Positions 25,928 to 34,600 of a stretch of DNA of 64,000 nucleotides are shown here, piece after piece (the stretch's first letter is position 1; each line of letters starts with the position of its first letter). Origin of the DNA: an uncultured Clostridia bacterium (GTDB lineage: Bacteria; Bacillota; Clostridia; Oscillospirales; Oscillospiraceae); the NCBI GenBank assembly GCA_946531435.1, contig CAMNAO010000001.1, forward strand, positions 124,001-188,000, read 5' to 3'. Made by a program: the position numbers and the translations under genes. The notes under the pieces were generated by a model, which ran no database searches, was not told where the DNA came from, and worked only from the letters and a program-made list of their open reading frames with translations.

Positions 25928-25956
25928 ACTCTACTCCAAAGGTTCAAAAAGCGCAA
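25928..25956 (-). promoter_or_regulatory. Candidate promoter for the PfkB kinase
   Basis: TTGCGC (25951-25956) and TAGAGT (25928-25933), spacer 17 nt. Confidence 0.5.
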
Positions 25957-25992
25957 GTACGAGGCTGGATGTCATTTACAAAAAAATGTCCC

Positions 25993-26020
25993 AATCCCGT
26001 TTGAAAAAGCGGGATTTTTT
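25993..26020 (+). terminator. Hairpin with T tract upstream of the MATE gene
   Basis: AATCCCG / CGGGATT with a 10 nt loop followed by TTTTCT on the plus strand. No plus-strand gene precedes it, so it may stop antisense transcription into this divergent region or be a leftover leader. Confidence 0.5.
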
Positions 26021-26034
26021 CTCCGATTCTTCTG

Positions 26035-26063
26035 TTGAAGGGAAGCATCCGGAGGAATATACT
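26035..26063 (+). promoter_or_regulatory. Sigma-A promoter for the MATE exporter
   Basis: TTGAAG (26035-26040) and TATACT (26058-26063), spacer 17 nt. Confidence 0.65.
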
Positions 26064-26096
26064 GTACTGCGCAACGCAATAACAGGAGTACGGAAA

Positions 26097-27470
26097 ATGA
26101 AGGGATCGACTTTGAGTATAAACAATACCGGCAGGACGCCCACTCCCTTATGGAAGCGCATTCTGCTTTTTGCTCTGCCCATCATGGCCATGAACGTTTT
26201 GCAGCTGCTCTTTAATGCGGCGGACATGGTGGTGGTAGGCCGCTTTGCAGGCAGCGGCGCCCTGGCCGCCGTGGGAGCCACAGGCGCTCTCATCAATCTT
26301 CTGGTAAACTCCTTTGTGGGCATGTCCGTCGGCACCAATGTGGTGGTGGCACAGGACTATGGCGCCGGACGCATGGAGGACGTCAACCGCTCCCTGCACA
26401 CCTCCCTTTTCTTCAGCGGGGTCACCGGGTTTGCCATTATGGGGCTCGGTCTCTGCCTCTGCCGCCCGCTGCTGGAGCTCATGGGGACGCCGGAGGACAT
26501 CATTGACGCCTCCACCCTCTACATGCGGATCTACTTTATCGGCATTCCCGCAAACCTCGTCTACAACTTCGGCGCGGCCGCTCTCCGTGGTGTGGGGGAC
26601 AGCAAACGCCCGACGCTTTTCCTCATTCTGACCGGGCTCCTCAACGTGATCCTCAATCTCTTTTTCGTTCTCGTCCTCCACATGACCGTGGACGGCGTGG
26701 CCTGGGCCACCGTCATCTCCCAGTACGCCGCTCTCATACTGCTCATGCATCAGCTGCTGACCGAACAGGATTACCTGCGGTTTTCTCCGAGGACCCTGCG
26801 CCCCGACAAAAAGAAGCTGGCGGCCATTCTCCGGATCGGGGTCCCCGCCGGGCTCCAGAGCACCATGTTTTCCATCTCCAACGTACTGATCCAGTCCGGC
26901 ATCAACTCCTTTGGCTCCGCCTGCGTGGCCGCCAACAGTGCCGTGGGCAACATTGAGGGCTTTGTCAACTCCGCCTCCGGCGCCATCAGCAACGCCGCCG
27001 TCACCTTCGCGGGTCAGGCCGTAGGCGCCGGGGATTACCGCCGCATCGATACCATCACCCGGGACTGTCTTCTGCTCACCGGCATCTCCTGGCTGCTGAT
27101 CTTTCTTTTTACCCGCGCCTTCGGGGAGAGCCTTTTACGGATCTATGTCAACGACCCTGAGGTCATTCCCTTCGGGATCATCGGCCTCAACATCCGCATG
27201 AGCTTCCATTTCCTCACCGGGATCATGAACGTGGTCTCCGGGCTGCTCAGGGGCATGGGCTACTCCCTCTCTCCTATGCTGAATACCACGATCTTCGCCT
27301 GCCTCATGCGCATCGTCTGGATCAGCACCGTCTTCCGCGCCTATCCCAGCTATGGCATGCTGATGACCTGCTACCCCGTGACCTGGGGCCTCTGCGCCGC
27401 CGCCCAGTCGATCACCCTCTGGATCGTGCGCCGCAAGGAGTTTCAAAAGGCGGGGCTTTTGGCCCGGTAA
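26097..27470 (+). CDS. MATE family efflux transporter
   Basis: Twelve-helix cation-driven exporter of drugs or metabolites, about 457 residues from ATG 26097 (AGGAG upstream; the upstream open frame has no start signal). Two MatE halves are visible: LPIMAMNVLQLLFNAADMVVVG in the first, with GAAALRGVGDSKRP, and RIGVPAGLQSTMFSISNVLIQ opening the second. The sequence is of the NorM/DinF-like bacterial type. A hairpin follows. Substrate unknown. Confidence 0.94.
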   Translation: MKGSTLSINNTGRTPTPLWKRILLFALPIMAMNVLQLLFNAADMVVVGRFAGSGALAAVGATGALINLLVNSFVGMSVGTNVVVAQDYGAGRMEDVNRSLHTSLFFSGVTGFAIMGLGLCLCRPLLELMGTPEDIIDASTLYMRIYFIGIPANLVYNFGAAALRGVGDSKRPTLFLILTGLLNVILNLFFVLVLHMTVDGVAWATVISQYAALILLMHQLLTEQDYLRFSPRTLRPDKKKLAAILRIGVPAGLQSTMFSISNVLIQSGINSFGSACVAANSAVGNIEGFVNSASGAISNAAVTFAGQAVGAGDYRRIDTITRDCLLLTGISWLLIFLFTRAFGESLLRIYVNDPEVIPFGIIGLNIRMSFHFLTGIMNVVSGLLRGMGYSLSPMLNTTIFACLMRIVWISTVFRAYPSYGMLMTCYPVTWGLCAAAQSITLWIVRRKEFQKAGLLAR

Positions 27471-27486
27471 TCTCCATATACAGCAC

Positions 27487-27527
27487 ACCTCACCCGGGGG
27501 CCTTGCAAAAGGTTCCCGGGTGAGGTA
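27487..27527 (+). terminator. Long hairpin after the MATE gene
   Basis: ACCTCACCCGGG pairs with CCCGGGTGAGGT across an inner GGCC...GGTT stem. No T run follows, so termination strength is uncertain. Confidence 0.55.
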
Positions 27528-27567
27528 GTATGTAAGGGAAAAACAATCAATCGTTGGAGGGAGAGAG

Positions 27568-28194
27568 ATGCATATTCCGTCCGCGGATACAAAGGACCAG
27601 GAGGTTCTGACCTTTCAGGAGGCGCTGGTGCCCCGAAGCGAGGATCTATGGGACCGGGAGAAGTGGATCTATGTGCCGGATTTTTACTGCGACTATCGTT
27701 ATATTCTTGGCACCCGGGGGAAAAAGCCCCTTATCTGCATCGGCATCAACCCCTCCACCGCCAGCCCGGACCATCTGGACAACACCCTGGCCTCGGTCCA
27801 GCGGATCGCCCTATATAACGGCTTTGACAGCTTTCTTATGCTGAACGTCTATGCCCAGCGGGCCACCAATCCGGACGATATGGAGAAGGAGCTCAACGAA
27901 GCGCTGCACCGGGAGAATCTGGAGGCTCTGCGCTATCTTCTCTCCCTCTGCCCCCTTCCCCCCGCCATCTGGGCCGCCTGGGGGAACATCATCGAAAAGC
28001 GTCCCTATCTCTATGGCTGCGTCCGGGATATGATCCGACTGGGCGAGAGCTATGGGGCCCAATGGTTTACCAGCGGGAAGCGGTCCAAACGGGGGCACCC
28101 GCACCACCCCCTCTATCTGAAAAAGGACAGCCCTCTGGATCCCTTTGACGCCATGGCTTACTGCAATGAATTTCTGAAGGAGGATGACAAATGA
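27568..28194 (+). CDS. DUF1643 domain protein
   Basis: 208 residues with the DUF1643 hallmarks: CIGINPSTASPDHLDNT, NVYAQRATNPDDM and GHPHHPLYL near the end. GGAGGGAGAG precedes the ATG. DUF1643 proteins are small uncharacterised proteins often seen in phages and accessory regions; the Asn-Pro-Ser-Thr-Ala loop may bind nucleotide or nucleic acid, but no activity is known. It overlaps the next gene by 4 nt (ATGA), so the two are coupled. Confidence 0.88.
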   Translation: MHIPSADTKDQEVLTFQEALVPRSEDLWDREKWIYVPDFYCDYRYILGTRGKKPLICIGINPSTASPDHLDNTLASVQRIALYNGFDSFLMLNVYAQRATNPDDMEKELNEALHRENLEALRYLLSLCPLPPAIWAAWGNIIEKRPYLYGCVRDMIRLGESYGAQWFTSGKRSKRGHPHHPLYLKKDSPLDPFDAMAYCNEFLKEDDK

Positions 28195-28748
28195 AAGTAT
28201 TTGAAAAGCCGGGTCCCGTGAACACCGAGGAAACCCTGCGCATCGCCATCACCCGGGCAAAGGAGACGGAGGCGGAGCTGGTCATCGCCACCACCACCGG
28301 CGCCTCCGCCCTGAAAGCCCTGGAGATCGCCGGTGAGCTGGGGTATTCGCTGCCCCTTGTCTTCGTGACCCACACCTATGGCAGCAGGAAACCGGGAGAA
28401 AACCCCATGTCCGAGGAGACACGGGCAATGCTTACAAAAGAGAACTGCCGCCTTGTCACCGCCACCCACCTTCTGAGCGGCGCGGAGCGGGGCCTCAGCC
28501 GCAAATACCAGGGCGTTTACCCCGTGGAGCTGATCGCCGACACCCTGCGGGCCATCTCCCGCGGCACCAAGGTCTGTGTGGAGTGCGGCGCCATGGCACT
28601 GGACGCGGGCGCCATCCGGTACGGCCAGCCCATCGTGGCCGTGGGCGGCTCCGGCAGCGGCTGTGACACCGCCGTTGTCCTGACTCCTGCTCACGGGAAC
28701 AACATTCTGGATTTTAAAATTCACGAGTTTTTGTGTATGCCCCGGTGA
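28191..28748 (+). CDS. Stand-alone pyruvate kinase alpha/beta (C-terminal) domain protein
   Basis: 185 residues resembling only the C-terminal allosteric domain of pyruvate kinase: ELVIATTTGASALKALEIAG, FVTHTYGSRKPG and VAVGGSGSGCDTAVVL. The catalytic barrel is absent, so it cannot be a pyruvate kinase. Such proteins occur in Clostridia and archaea, with unknown role, possibly as a small-molecule sensor. Translationally coupled to the DUF1643 gene (ATGA overlap). Confidence 0.85.
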   Translation: MKVFEKPGPVNTEETLRIAITRAKETEAELVIATTTGASALKALEIAGELGYSLPLVFVTHTYGSRKPGENPMSEETRAMLTKENCRLVTATHLLSGAERGLSRKYQGVYPVELIADTLRAISRGTKVCVECGAMALDAGAIRYGQPIVAVGGSGSGCDTAVVLTPAHGNNILDFKIHEFLCMPR

Positions 28749-28852
28749 AGGAATAAGGGAAAAGGTCTTAGGAAAAAGCGGGAGCGATAAGACGAATCCG
28801 GTATGACGCTGTATTTTTCTTCACCAACGCAAACGCGAAGCCTCCCGTTGAG

Positions 28853-28922
28853 CGGGCGACCGCAGGTCGCCCCTACGAGATACGCTGTGTATTCTTTCGT
28901 AGGGGCGACCTGCGGTCGCCCG
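28853..28922. repeat. Perfect 26 bp inverted repeat, mobile-repeat-like hairpin
   Basis: Arms at 28853-28878 and 28897-28922 are perfect reverse complements (core GGGCGACCGCAGGTCGCCCC) with an 18 nt loop. Each arm is itself partly palindromic. It resembles the GTAGGGGCGACC repeats I recall in gut Clostridia. No gene is in the 28749-28966 gap. Confidence 0.7.
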
Positions 28923-28942
28923 CCTGCATTTCTGCACAAAAC

Positions 28943-28966
28943 GGGGAGGGGTAAGCCCCTCCCACA
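28943..28966. repeat. GGGAGGGGTAAGCCCCTCCC palindrome
   Basis: A 20 bp near-perfect palindrome of the same family as those at 3749, 18543 and 46458. It abuts the 3' end of the YgjP gene and could help terminate it. Confidence 0.6.
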
Positions 28967-29542
28967 TCAATCATGATTTGAGACTACCTGTCTCTCCGAC
29001 ACCGTCAAATTGCGCTGCTTCATAAGCCCGCGGAGCAGCTTTTTCCGCTCCCGATAATCCGGCAGCACCCGCTCCACCTCCTCATAGAAGGCGGCGGAGT
29101 GATCCTTATGGCGGATGTGGGCCAGTTCATGGACCACCACCGCATCCACAGCCTCCGCCGGATACTGCATCAGGCGCCAGGAGAAGGAGAGTCGGTTCTT
29201 GCCGCTGCAGCTGCCGTAGCGGGTCTTTGCCCCGGTAACGGTAATCCCCATGGGGGCGACCCCCATCAGGCGGGAAAAATACTCCACGCGCTTTGGAAGG
29301 ATCTCCTTTGCTTTTCGGATCAGCGCTTCCCTCTCCGCTTCCGTGAAATCCTCCGGAGCCTCCTCCTCTTCCCGTTTGAAAACCTGTTTTTTGATCCAGT
29401 CCTCATGCTCCCGGACCATGGCCTCAATCTCCCTCCGGGAGGCGTGGCGGGGCGCGCGGATCAGAATCTTTCCGCCGGGAAGGACCTGGATCGCAAGGGT
29501 CCTGCGGTCTGATCGGCGAATCTCATAACTGATGGGGTCCAT
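28967..29542 (-). CDS. YgjP-like M48-type metallopeptidase (DUF45)
   Basis: 191 residues: the DUF45/YgjP zinc peptidase with HELAHIRHKDHS (HExxH plus a downstream acidic residue), preceded by TRYGSCSGKNRLSFSWRLM. N-terminal segment IEAMVREHEDWIKKQ is typical of the family. Cytosolic, no signal peptide. Bacterial members are often linked to restriction systems, but no such genes are near; physiological substrate unknown. Confidence 0.9.
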   Translation of the reverse strand: MDPISYEIRRSDRRTLAIQVLPGGKILIRAPRHASRREIEAMVREHEDWIKKQVFKREEEEAPEDFTEAEREALIRKAKEILPKRVEYFSRLMGVAPMGITVTGAKTRYGSCSGKNRLSFSWRLMQYPAEAVDAVVVHELAHIRHKDHSAAFYEEVERVLPDYRERKKLLRGLMKQRNLTVSERQVVSNHD

Positions 29543-29559
29543 GTTCCCTCCTTCAAATA

Positions 29560-29632
29560 GCCGGACGGCGCCGCAAAGTTCAATTTGGCGCCGTCCGGCA
29601 AACAGCCGGGAAGAAAAGTTTCTTCCCGGCTG
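29560..29632 (-). terminator. Tandem hairpins after the coiled-coil gene
   Basis: Two stems: GCCGGACGGCGCC / GGCGCCGTCCGGC (29560-29599) and CAGCCGGGAAGAAA / TTCTTCCCGGCTG (29603-29632). On the minus strand the second is met first and is followed by TTTG. They separate the coiled-coil gene from the YgjP gene. Confidence 0.7.
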
Positions 29633-29659
29633 CGCTTCTTTTTCCTGAGGAACCGGGCT

Positions 29660-30229
29660 TTACTCGCCCTTCAGGTCCTCCTTGATCTCTTCGGCGGCCT
29701 TCTCCACAGTCTCGATGGTCTCATCGACCAGATCAGAGGCGGCGTTGGCCACGGTCTCAGCGACCTCCTTGGCCTTCTCGGCGACCTTCTCGGCCTTCTC
29801 CTCGATCTCCTCCGTGACGGGCTTCAGCTCGCTCTCCTCCACGTCCACGATGACGCGGTCATCCACGGGCTCGGCGGTGACCTCCTCAGTCGCCTCGCCC
29901 TCCTCCACAGGAGCCACCAGAGCCGCCTTCAGCGCCTCCAGCTCCGCATTCTTGGCCTCCACATTGGCAGCGGCCACGGTAAGGATGCTGACAGCCTCCT
30001 CCATATCGGGGTCCATATTGCCCTTGTGCAGCTCAACATACTTCTTGCCGATGTTGGCATACTCCTTGCGGACGGTATCCTTCTCCTGGGCGATCTCCGC
30101 AGTCAGCTTGGCAATCTGCCCCAGGATCTTGGCCCGCTCAACTGCGGTCTTGGCATAGACGGCGGTCTTATCCGCGACGATGTTGGCAGTGTCGGTGGCC
30201 TTCTGCTTGATTTCATCAAAGATTGGCAT
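29660..30229 (-). CDS. Acidic coiled-coil protein, unknown function
   Basis: 189 residues, almost wholly helical. Residues 1-60 (KQKATDTANIVADKTAVYAK) look like an apolipoprotein/LEA-like amphipathic repeat, the middle includes an ELHKGNMDPDMEE hinge, and the C-terminal 70 residues are glutamate-rich heptads (KAEKVAEKAKEVAETV). No signal peptide or membrane segment. AGGAGG before the ATG and a good promoter at 30306-30334 suggest appreciable expression. It may be a cytosolic or membrane-surface structural or stress protein; this is a guess. Confidence 0.8.
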   Translation of the reverse strand: MPIFDEIKQKATDTANIVADKTAVYAKTAVERAKILGQIAKLTAEIAQEKDTVRKEYANIGKKYVELHKGNMDPDMEEAVSILTVAAANVEAKNAELEALKAALVAPVEEGEATEEVTAEPVDDRVIVDVEESELKPVTEEIEEKAEKVAEKAKEVAETVANAASDLVDETIETVEKAAEEIKEDLKGE

Positions 30230-30305
30230 AAGTTAACCTCCTGTTTTCAGCGGTTGCCCGCCCATAGTTTTACGTCTCTCCCGGGGTTTTCCCCCTGCTG
30301 AAACG

Positions 30306-30334
30306 ATTATTGCACAAAGAGAAGCCACTTGCAA
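30306..30334 (-). promoter_or_regulatory. Promoter for the coiled-coil gene
   Basis: TTGCAA (30329-30334) and AATAAT (30306-30311), spacer 17 nt. Confidence 0.6.
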
Positions 30335-30428
30335 GATTTCCCGGACAGAATTTACAAATTCGCAAAAAAGGACGCAAAAAGTTCACAATTTAGTCCCGAA
30401 TATCCGAGGCTGAAGCGCAGCGCTCCGC

Positions 30429-31628
30429 CTATGAAGCCGCTTCCTCCAGAAGGACCGTATCCTCCCGCAGCGCGCAACGCGCCTCCTCCAGTTCCTCTGT
30501 CGAAACGGTAAGGCATCGAGCCGCCGCATCCCCGGCGGAAAGGCCGCCCAGGACCCGCTGACGTGCAAGTAAGCGGGCAAAGGCCACGGGGTCCCGCTGC
30601 AGCTCCAGCCATTCCCTGCCGCTCTTTTCCCGGGCAAGCTCCGCGATGTCCGCCGGGATCTTCTCGGAGAGCCTTTGCCGAAGGACCTGTATCGTCTCCT
30701 CCGGCCGCTCCGAATCCGCCAGAATGGTCAGGACCCCTTTCACCGGGTCAAGGAATACCTGCGCCCTCAGATCCTGAAAAAGGATATGCAGCGCTTCCCT
30801 CAGCACTCCATAGAGGACCGGATCCTCCGACGCCGTCTCACGGCCGAGCCGCCAGCCCATGGCCAGCGCCCCTTTTCCCTCGGGAGAGACCTCCCGGTAT
30901 AGACGGAGCTTTCCTCTGGGCGGCACAGTGCGGACCTCTCCCGGAAGAAGTGTATGTTCCTCTCCCTGAGGCAATGCCGCAAACGCCGCCCTCAATGGCG
31001 GAAGCAGAGTATCCGGCTCCAGACTGCCGATATACACAAGCTCCGTCACGCCCCCCGTAAGCAAAGACCGGTGGTAGGCGGTGAGGGTATGTACCGTCAC
31101 CCGGTCCAGCGCCTGGGGCGCCCCCAGAAGGGGCGCGCCGTAGGCCTCGCCGGAGCACATCTTTCCCAAAAGCCGCTCCTTCAGATCGGAGGCGGAAAAC
31201 CGCTCGCGCAGATCCTCTTTCTCCCTGGCAATGGGCACCATTGCCAGGCGGCCGAACTGCTTTTGGGGATTAAGATACAGCTCCCCCAAAAGGGCCGCCG
31301 CGCCGCGATAAGCGCTCTCCCTCTGACGAAAAAGACCTTCATCCGCGAAGCTGAGGGCAAGCTCAAGCTCGCTGAGCTCCCCCACCCGCAGGGCGGCGTG
31401 GGAAAGGCCGCCGCCCAGGCGGGCAGCCTCCTTCGCCAGCGCCCCTTCATCGGGAAAGCTGCGGCTGCCGCGGCAAAGCACTCCGGGCAGCGCTGCGCTG
31501 AGGGCGGCATTCGGCCGGGTCAGGCGGTCAAAGACATGAAGCGACAGATGCCCCTCGGCAAAATCCTCCGTGGTCACCGCCGTCAAGAAGAGACCGGGCT
31601 TCCATTCCCATCTGCTGATTCCGGCCAT
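30429..31628 (-). CDS. M16-family protein of the YfmF type, inactive zinc site
   Basis: 399 residues with the paired M16 fold. The expected HxxEH zinc motif is absent: the corresponding N-terminal helix reads KEAARLGGGLSHAALR. This matches YfmF-type proteins, which in Firmicutes pair with an active YfmH and are linked to maturation of elongation factor P (5-aminopentanol). No yfmH is next to it here. It follows the glucan synthase gene by 62 nt, with a TATACT box in the gap, so it may have its own promoter. Identification is from overall layout and is moderate. Confidence 0.75.
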   Translation of the reverse strand: MAGISRWEWKPGLFLTAVTTEDFAEGHLSLHVFDRLTRPNAALSAALPGVLCRGSRSFPDEGALAKEAARLGGGLSHAALRVGELSELELALSFADEGLFRQRESAYRGAAALLGELYLNPQKQFGRLAMVPIAREKEDLRERFSASDLKERLLGKMCSGEAYGAPLLGAPQALDRVTVHTLTAYHRSLLTGGVTELVYIGSLEPDTLLPPLRAAFAALPQGEEHTLLPGEVRTVPPRGKLRLYREVSPEGKGALAMGWRLGRETASEDPVLYGVLREALHILFQDLRAQVFLDPVKGVLTILADSERPEETIQVLRQRLSEKIPADIAELAREKSGREWLELQRDPVAFARLLARQRVLGGLSAGDAAARCLTVSTEELEEARCALREDTVLLEEAAS

Positions 31629-31690
31629 ATCGGCGCCCCCTTTTTCTTTTTTACACAGTATAACACAATTCGGCCCTTTTGGCAGAAAAA

Positions 31691-34600
31691 TTACCGAAGA
31701 TTTCCCATAAAATCCCAGTCTGCAGCTTCTCCGTTGTAGGGGACGCCGTCCAGGGTCAGATCCACCCGCTCCCCTCGCCGGGTAGCCTCAAAGAGGCGCT
31801 TGCCCACCTGCACCCGCAGGCCGGACCAATCCGAGGGCAGGTTTGGCCGAAAGGAGAGCTTTCCCTCCCGGAGGCGAAGGCCACAGAGATCCTCCAGCGC
31901 CGTGGTATCATACCAGGCAGCGGAGCCGGTGTACCAGGTCCACCCCGCCTTCCCTGAAAACCCGGGCGCTGAGGACACATCCCCCGGCAGAACATAGGGC
32001 TCCCCCCTGTACACCGCCGGATCTTTCTTCTCCGGCAGAAGGGACAGCAGAAGATCCTTTCCCCGGTCGGTCTCCCCGCACTGCAGAAGAGCCGCGGCCA
32101 GCCAGACGGCGGCATGGGTGTACTGTCCGCCGTTTTCCCGAAAGCCGGGGGCATAGCGGCAGATATAGCCGGGATCTCCGATTTTCCCATCAAAGGGCGG
32201 CGTGAATAGACAAGAGACGCCCTCCTGTTCAAGCTCCCCCGCGGCGGTTCTCAGCGCCGTGATGGTCTTCTCTTCCCGAATCCCGGCAAACCAGGCAAAG
32301 CTCTGGGAGATGGAGTCCATGGCGCACTCTGGGCTCTCTTTCGTCCCCAGGACGGTACCGTCCGCCAGAAAAGCCCGGGGATAGCGGTCTCCCGCGTAAA
32401 CGCTCCGGATCGCCTCTTTCAGCCCGTCGCGCCAGGAGCAGAGCTCATCCCGCAGCGGTCGATACTCCCTTTCTTCCGCATAAGGCAGCAGCTTTTCCGC
32501 AGACATGACAGCAAAGGCGCTGAGCCAGAGACTTTCCGCCTCCCCTTCCTCTCGGTTGAGGTCCATGCCGTCATTCCAGTCGCAGGAGCCCATGAGGCAG
32601 AGGCCGTGAGGCCCCACGCCACGCTTTCGGCAGAGTCTCAGGGCCATAAGGGCGTGATTCAGCATGCTGTCCCTCTCCCCGCTGATCTTGGGGCTCTCAT
32701 ACCGCTCCTTCTCCTCCGTCGCAAGCGGAGGAGAGATGAGCCAGGGCGCCTCAGTATCGAGGATGGACCGGTCTCCGGTCTTCTCCACATATTCCCCCAG
32801 GACGAAGGGCAGCCACAAAAGGTCATCCGAACAGCGGGTACGGACGCCCTTTCCATTCCCGTCCTCCCGGGCGGGATGCCACCAGTGCTGTACGTCCCCC
32901 TCCCGATACTGGCGCGACGCGGCCAGGATCAGGTGATTTTTGGCAAGATCCGGTCGAGTCAGCATCAGGGCGCGGCAGTCCTGCAGCTGGTCCCGAAAGC
33001 CCAGGGCGCCGCCGCACTGATCCGGCCCGCAGCGGGCCAACATCCGAGCCGCATAGCTCTGATAGAGGGCCCAGCCGTTCAAATAGTGGTCCAGCGCCTC
33101 ATCCGGTGTGGTGACGCGAATCCCTCCGCAGAGGGTCTCCCAGGTCCTTTTTGTTTCCTCAAGGCTGCTCTTCATCTTTTCCGGCTCCGCCAGCTCCCGC
33201 AGCTCAGCCGGGGGAAGGCAGCCCGTCAAAAGCGCCGTCTCGCCCTCCGCCGAAATCCGCAGGGCCAGGATGGGCTTTCTTCCCACCCCGGTAAAGCCGT
33301 TATCCTCCCCCCGTTCCCAGGCGGCCCGGTCACAGGTCCAGGCAGTGAAGGAGCGGGAGGCCGCCGCCGTCATCCGGGCAAAGCCCAGGTCCAGGCTCAG
33401 CGTTCGATCCTCACGGCTGCTGCGGGTCCCATAAGGAGGCTCATTTCGGTCCCCTCCCGCAGGGCGGGCGGTATATTCGATTTCATCCCCCTCGTCGGCC
33501 CCCTCCACACGCAGGAGGAAGGCCCGATAAGGCTCCTCCGGGGGTACAAAGGCGGTGACGCTGGTCTTCACCTCTCCGATCTCTTTTTCCCACCGGGCAT
33601 AGCCGAAGCCAAACTCCACCCGGCAGGAACAGCCGTCATCGTCGGCAAAGAGGGAGATTCTTTTTCCTTGACGGATGAGGGAGAGCGTTTCCGGTCCGGA
33701 GGCGGCCTGACGATCATTGCGCCAGGGGGTCAGCCGTCCTTCCCTGGCGTTTTCCAGCCAGACATGGCCTGTCCCCGCCTCATCCGTCAGCACGCCAAAG
33801 GTCTTCCCGGCCAGAATCTGGGTATAGGTCCGGGGCGGCAGGATGCCGTCAAGGCGAGTCCAAACGCAGTCCCCCTCCCCCTGGGAAAAGCAGGGCCAGG
33901 GGCGGGAAAAATTGCGGTCCGGGCGTTGGATCGGCTTGGAACGCTCCGGTTTGCGGGGAGCGGTATACACCGCTGAGGCGGCCAGAAGCTCCCCCACATG
34001 CTCATCCTTCTCCGGGACAAGGTGGATCCCGCCCCGTTTTCCCAGGCGGTGCATGGCGTCCATGGAGCGGAGAATGGCATAGAGGGCGGGTCGGTCCCCT
34101 CCCATATAGTCCCCATCCTCTTCCGTCAGCAGGACAAGATCGCTGGCTTCCCCAAGGCCCGCCAGGAATTGGTGGATATCCAGGATTTCCCGCAGCGCCG
34201 CTTCCATCCCGCTTTTCACGGTGTGGACCAGGACGGGCAGATCTCCGGAGACGCCAAAGCGCCAAAGCTCCTTTGCCTCGCCGCCGGCCTCTTCAAACAG
34301 CCGTTGTCTCTCCGCATCCCCATTGGGGTGAAAGCGCATGTTTCCGAGAAGCTCCATCGCTCTGAAAATGCCGCTCTCCCCCAGGCCCAGACGGGCAGCA
34401 AGGCGGGTCGAGTACTCTCCATTGGGACCGGCCTTATCCTCCAGGATCCGCCGGGCCGCCACCAGGGCGTCCTCGCCCTTGGCGCCGTAGGCCATGGACA
34501 TGAGGATTGTCCGCTCCTCCTCGATTTTTCCCAGACGAATACGAAGAATGATAGCTCCGTCCGGGAGGGGACCACACTCCGGGGCCTCCGAAAACTCCTG

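Noticed and set aside
28853..28922. Ends of an insertion sequence
   Set aside because: The two arms are only 18 nt apart with no transposase between or near them.
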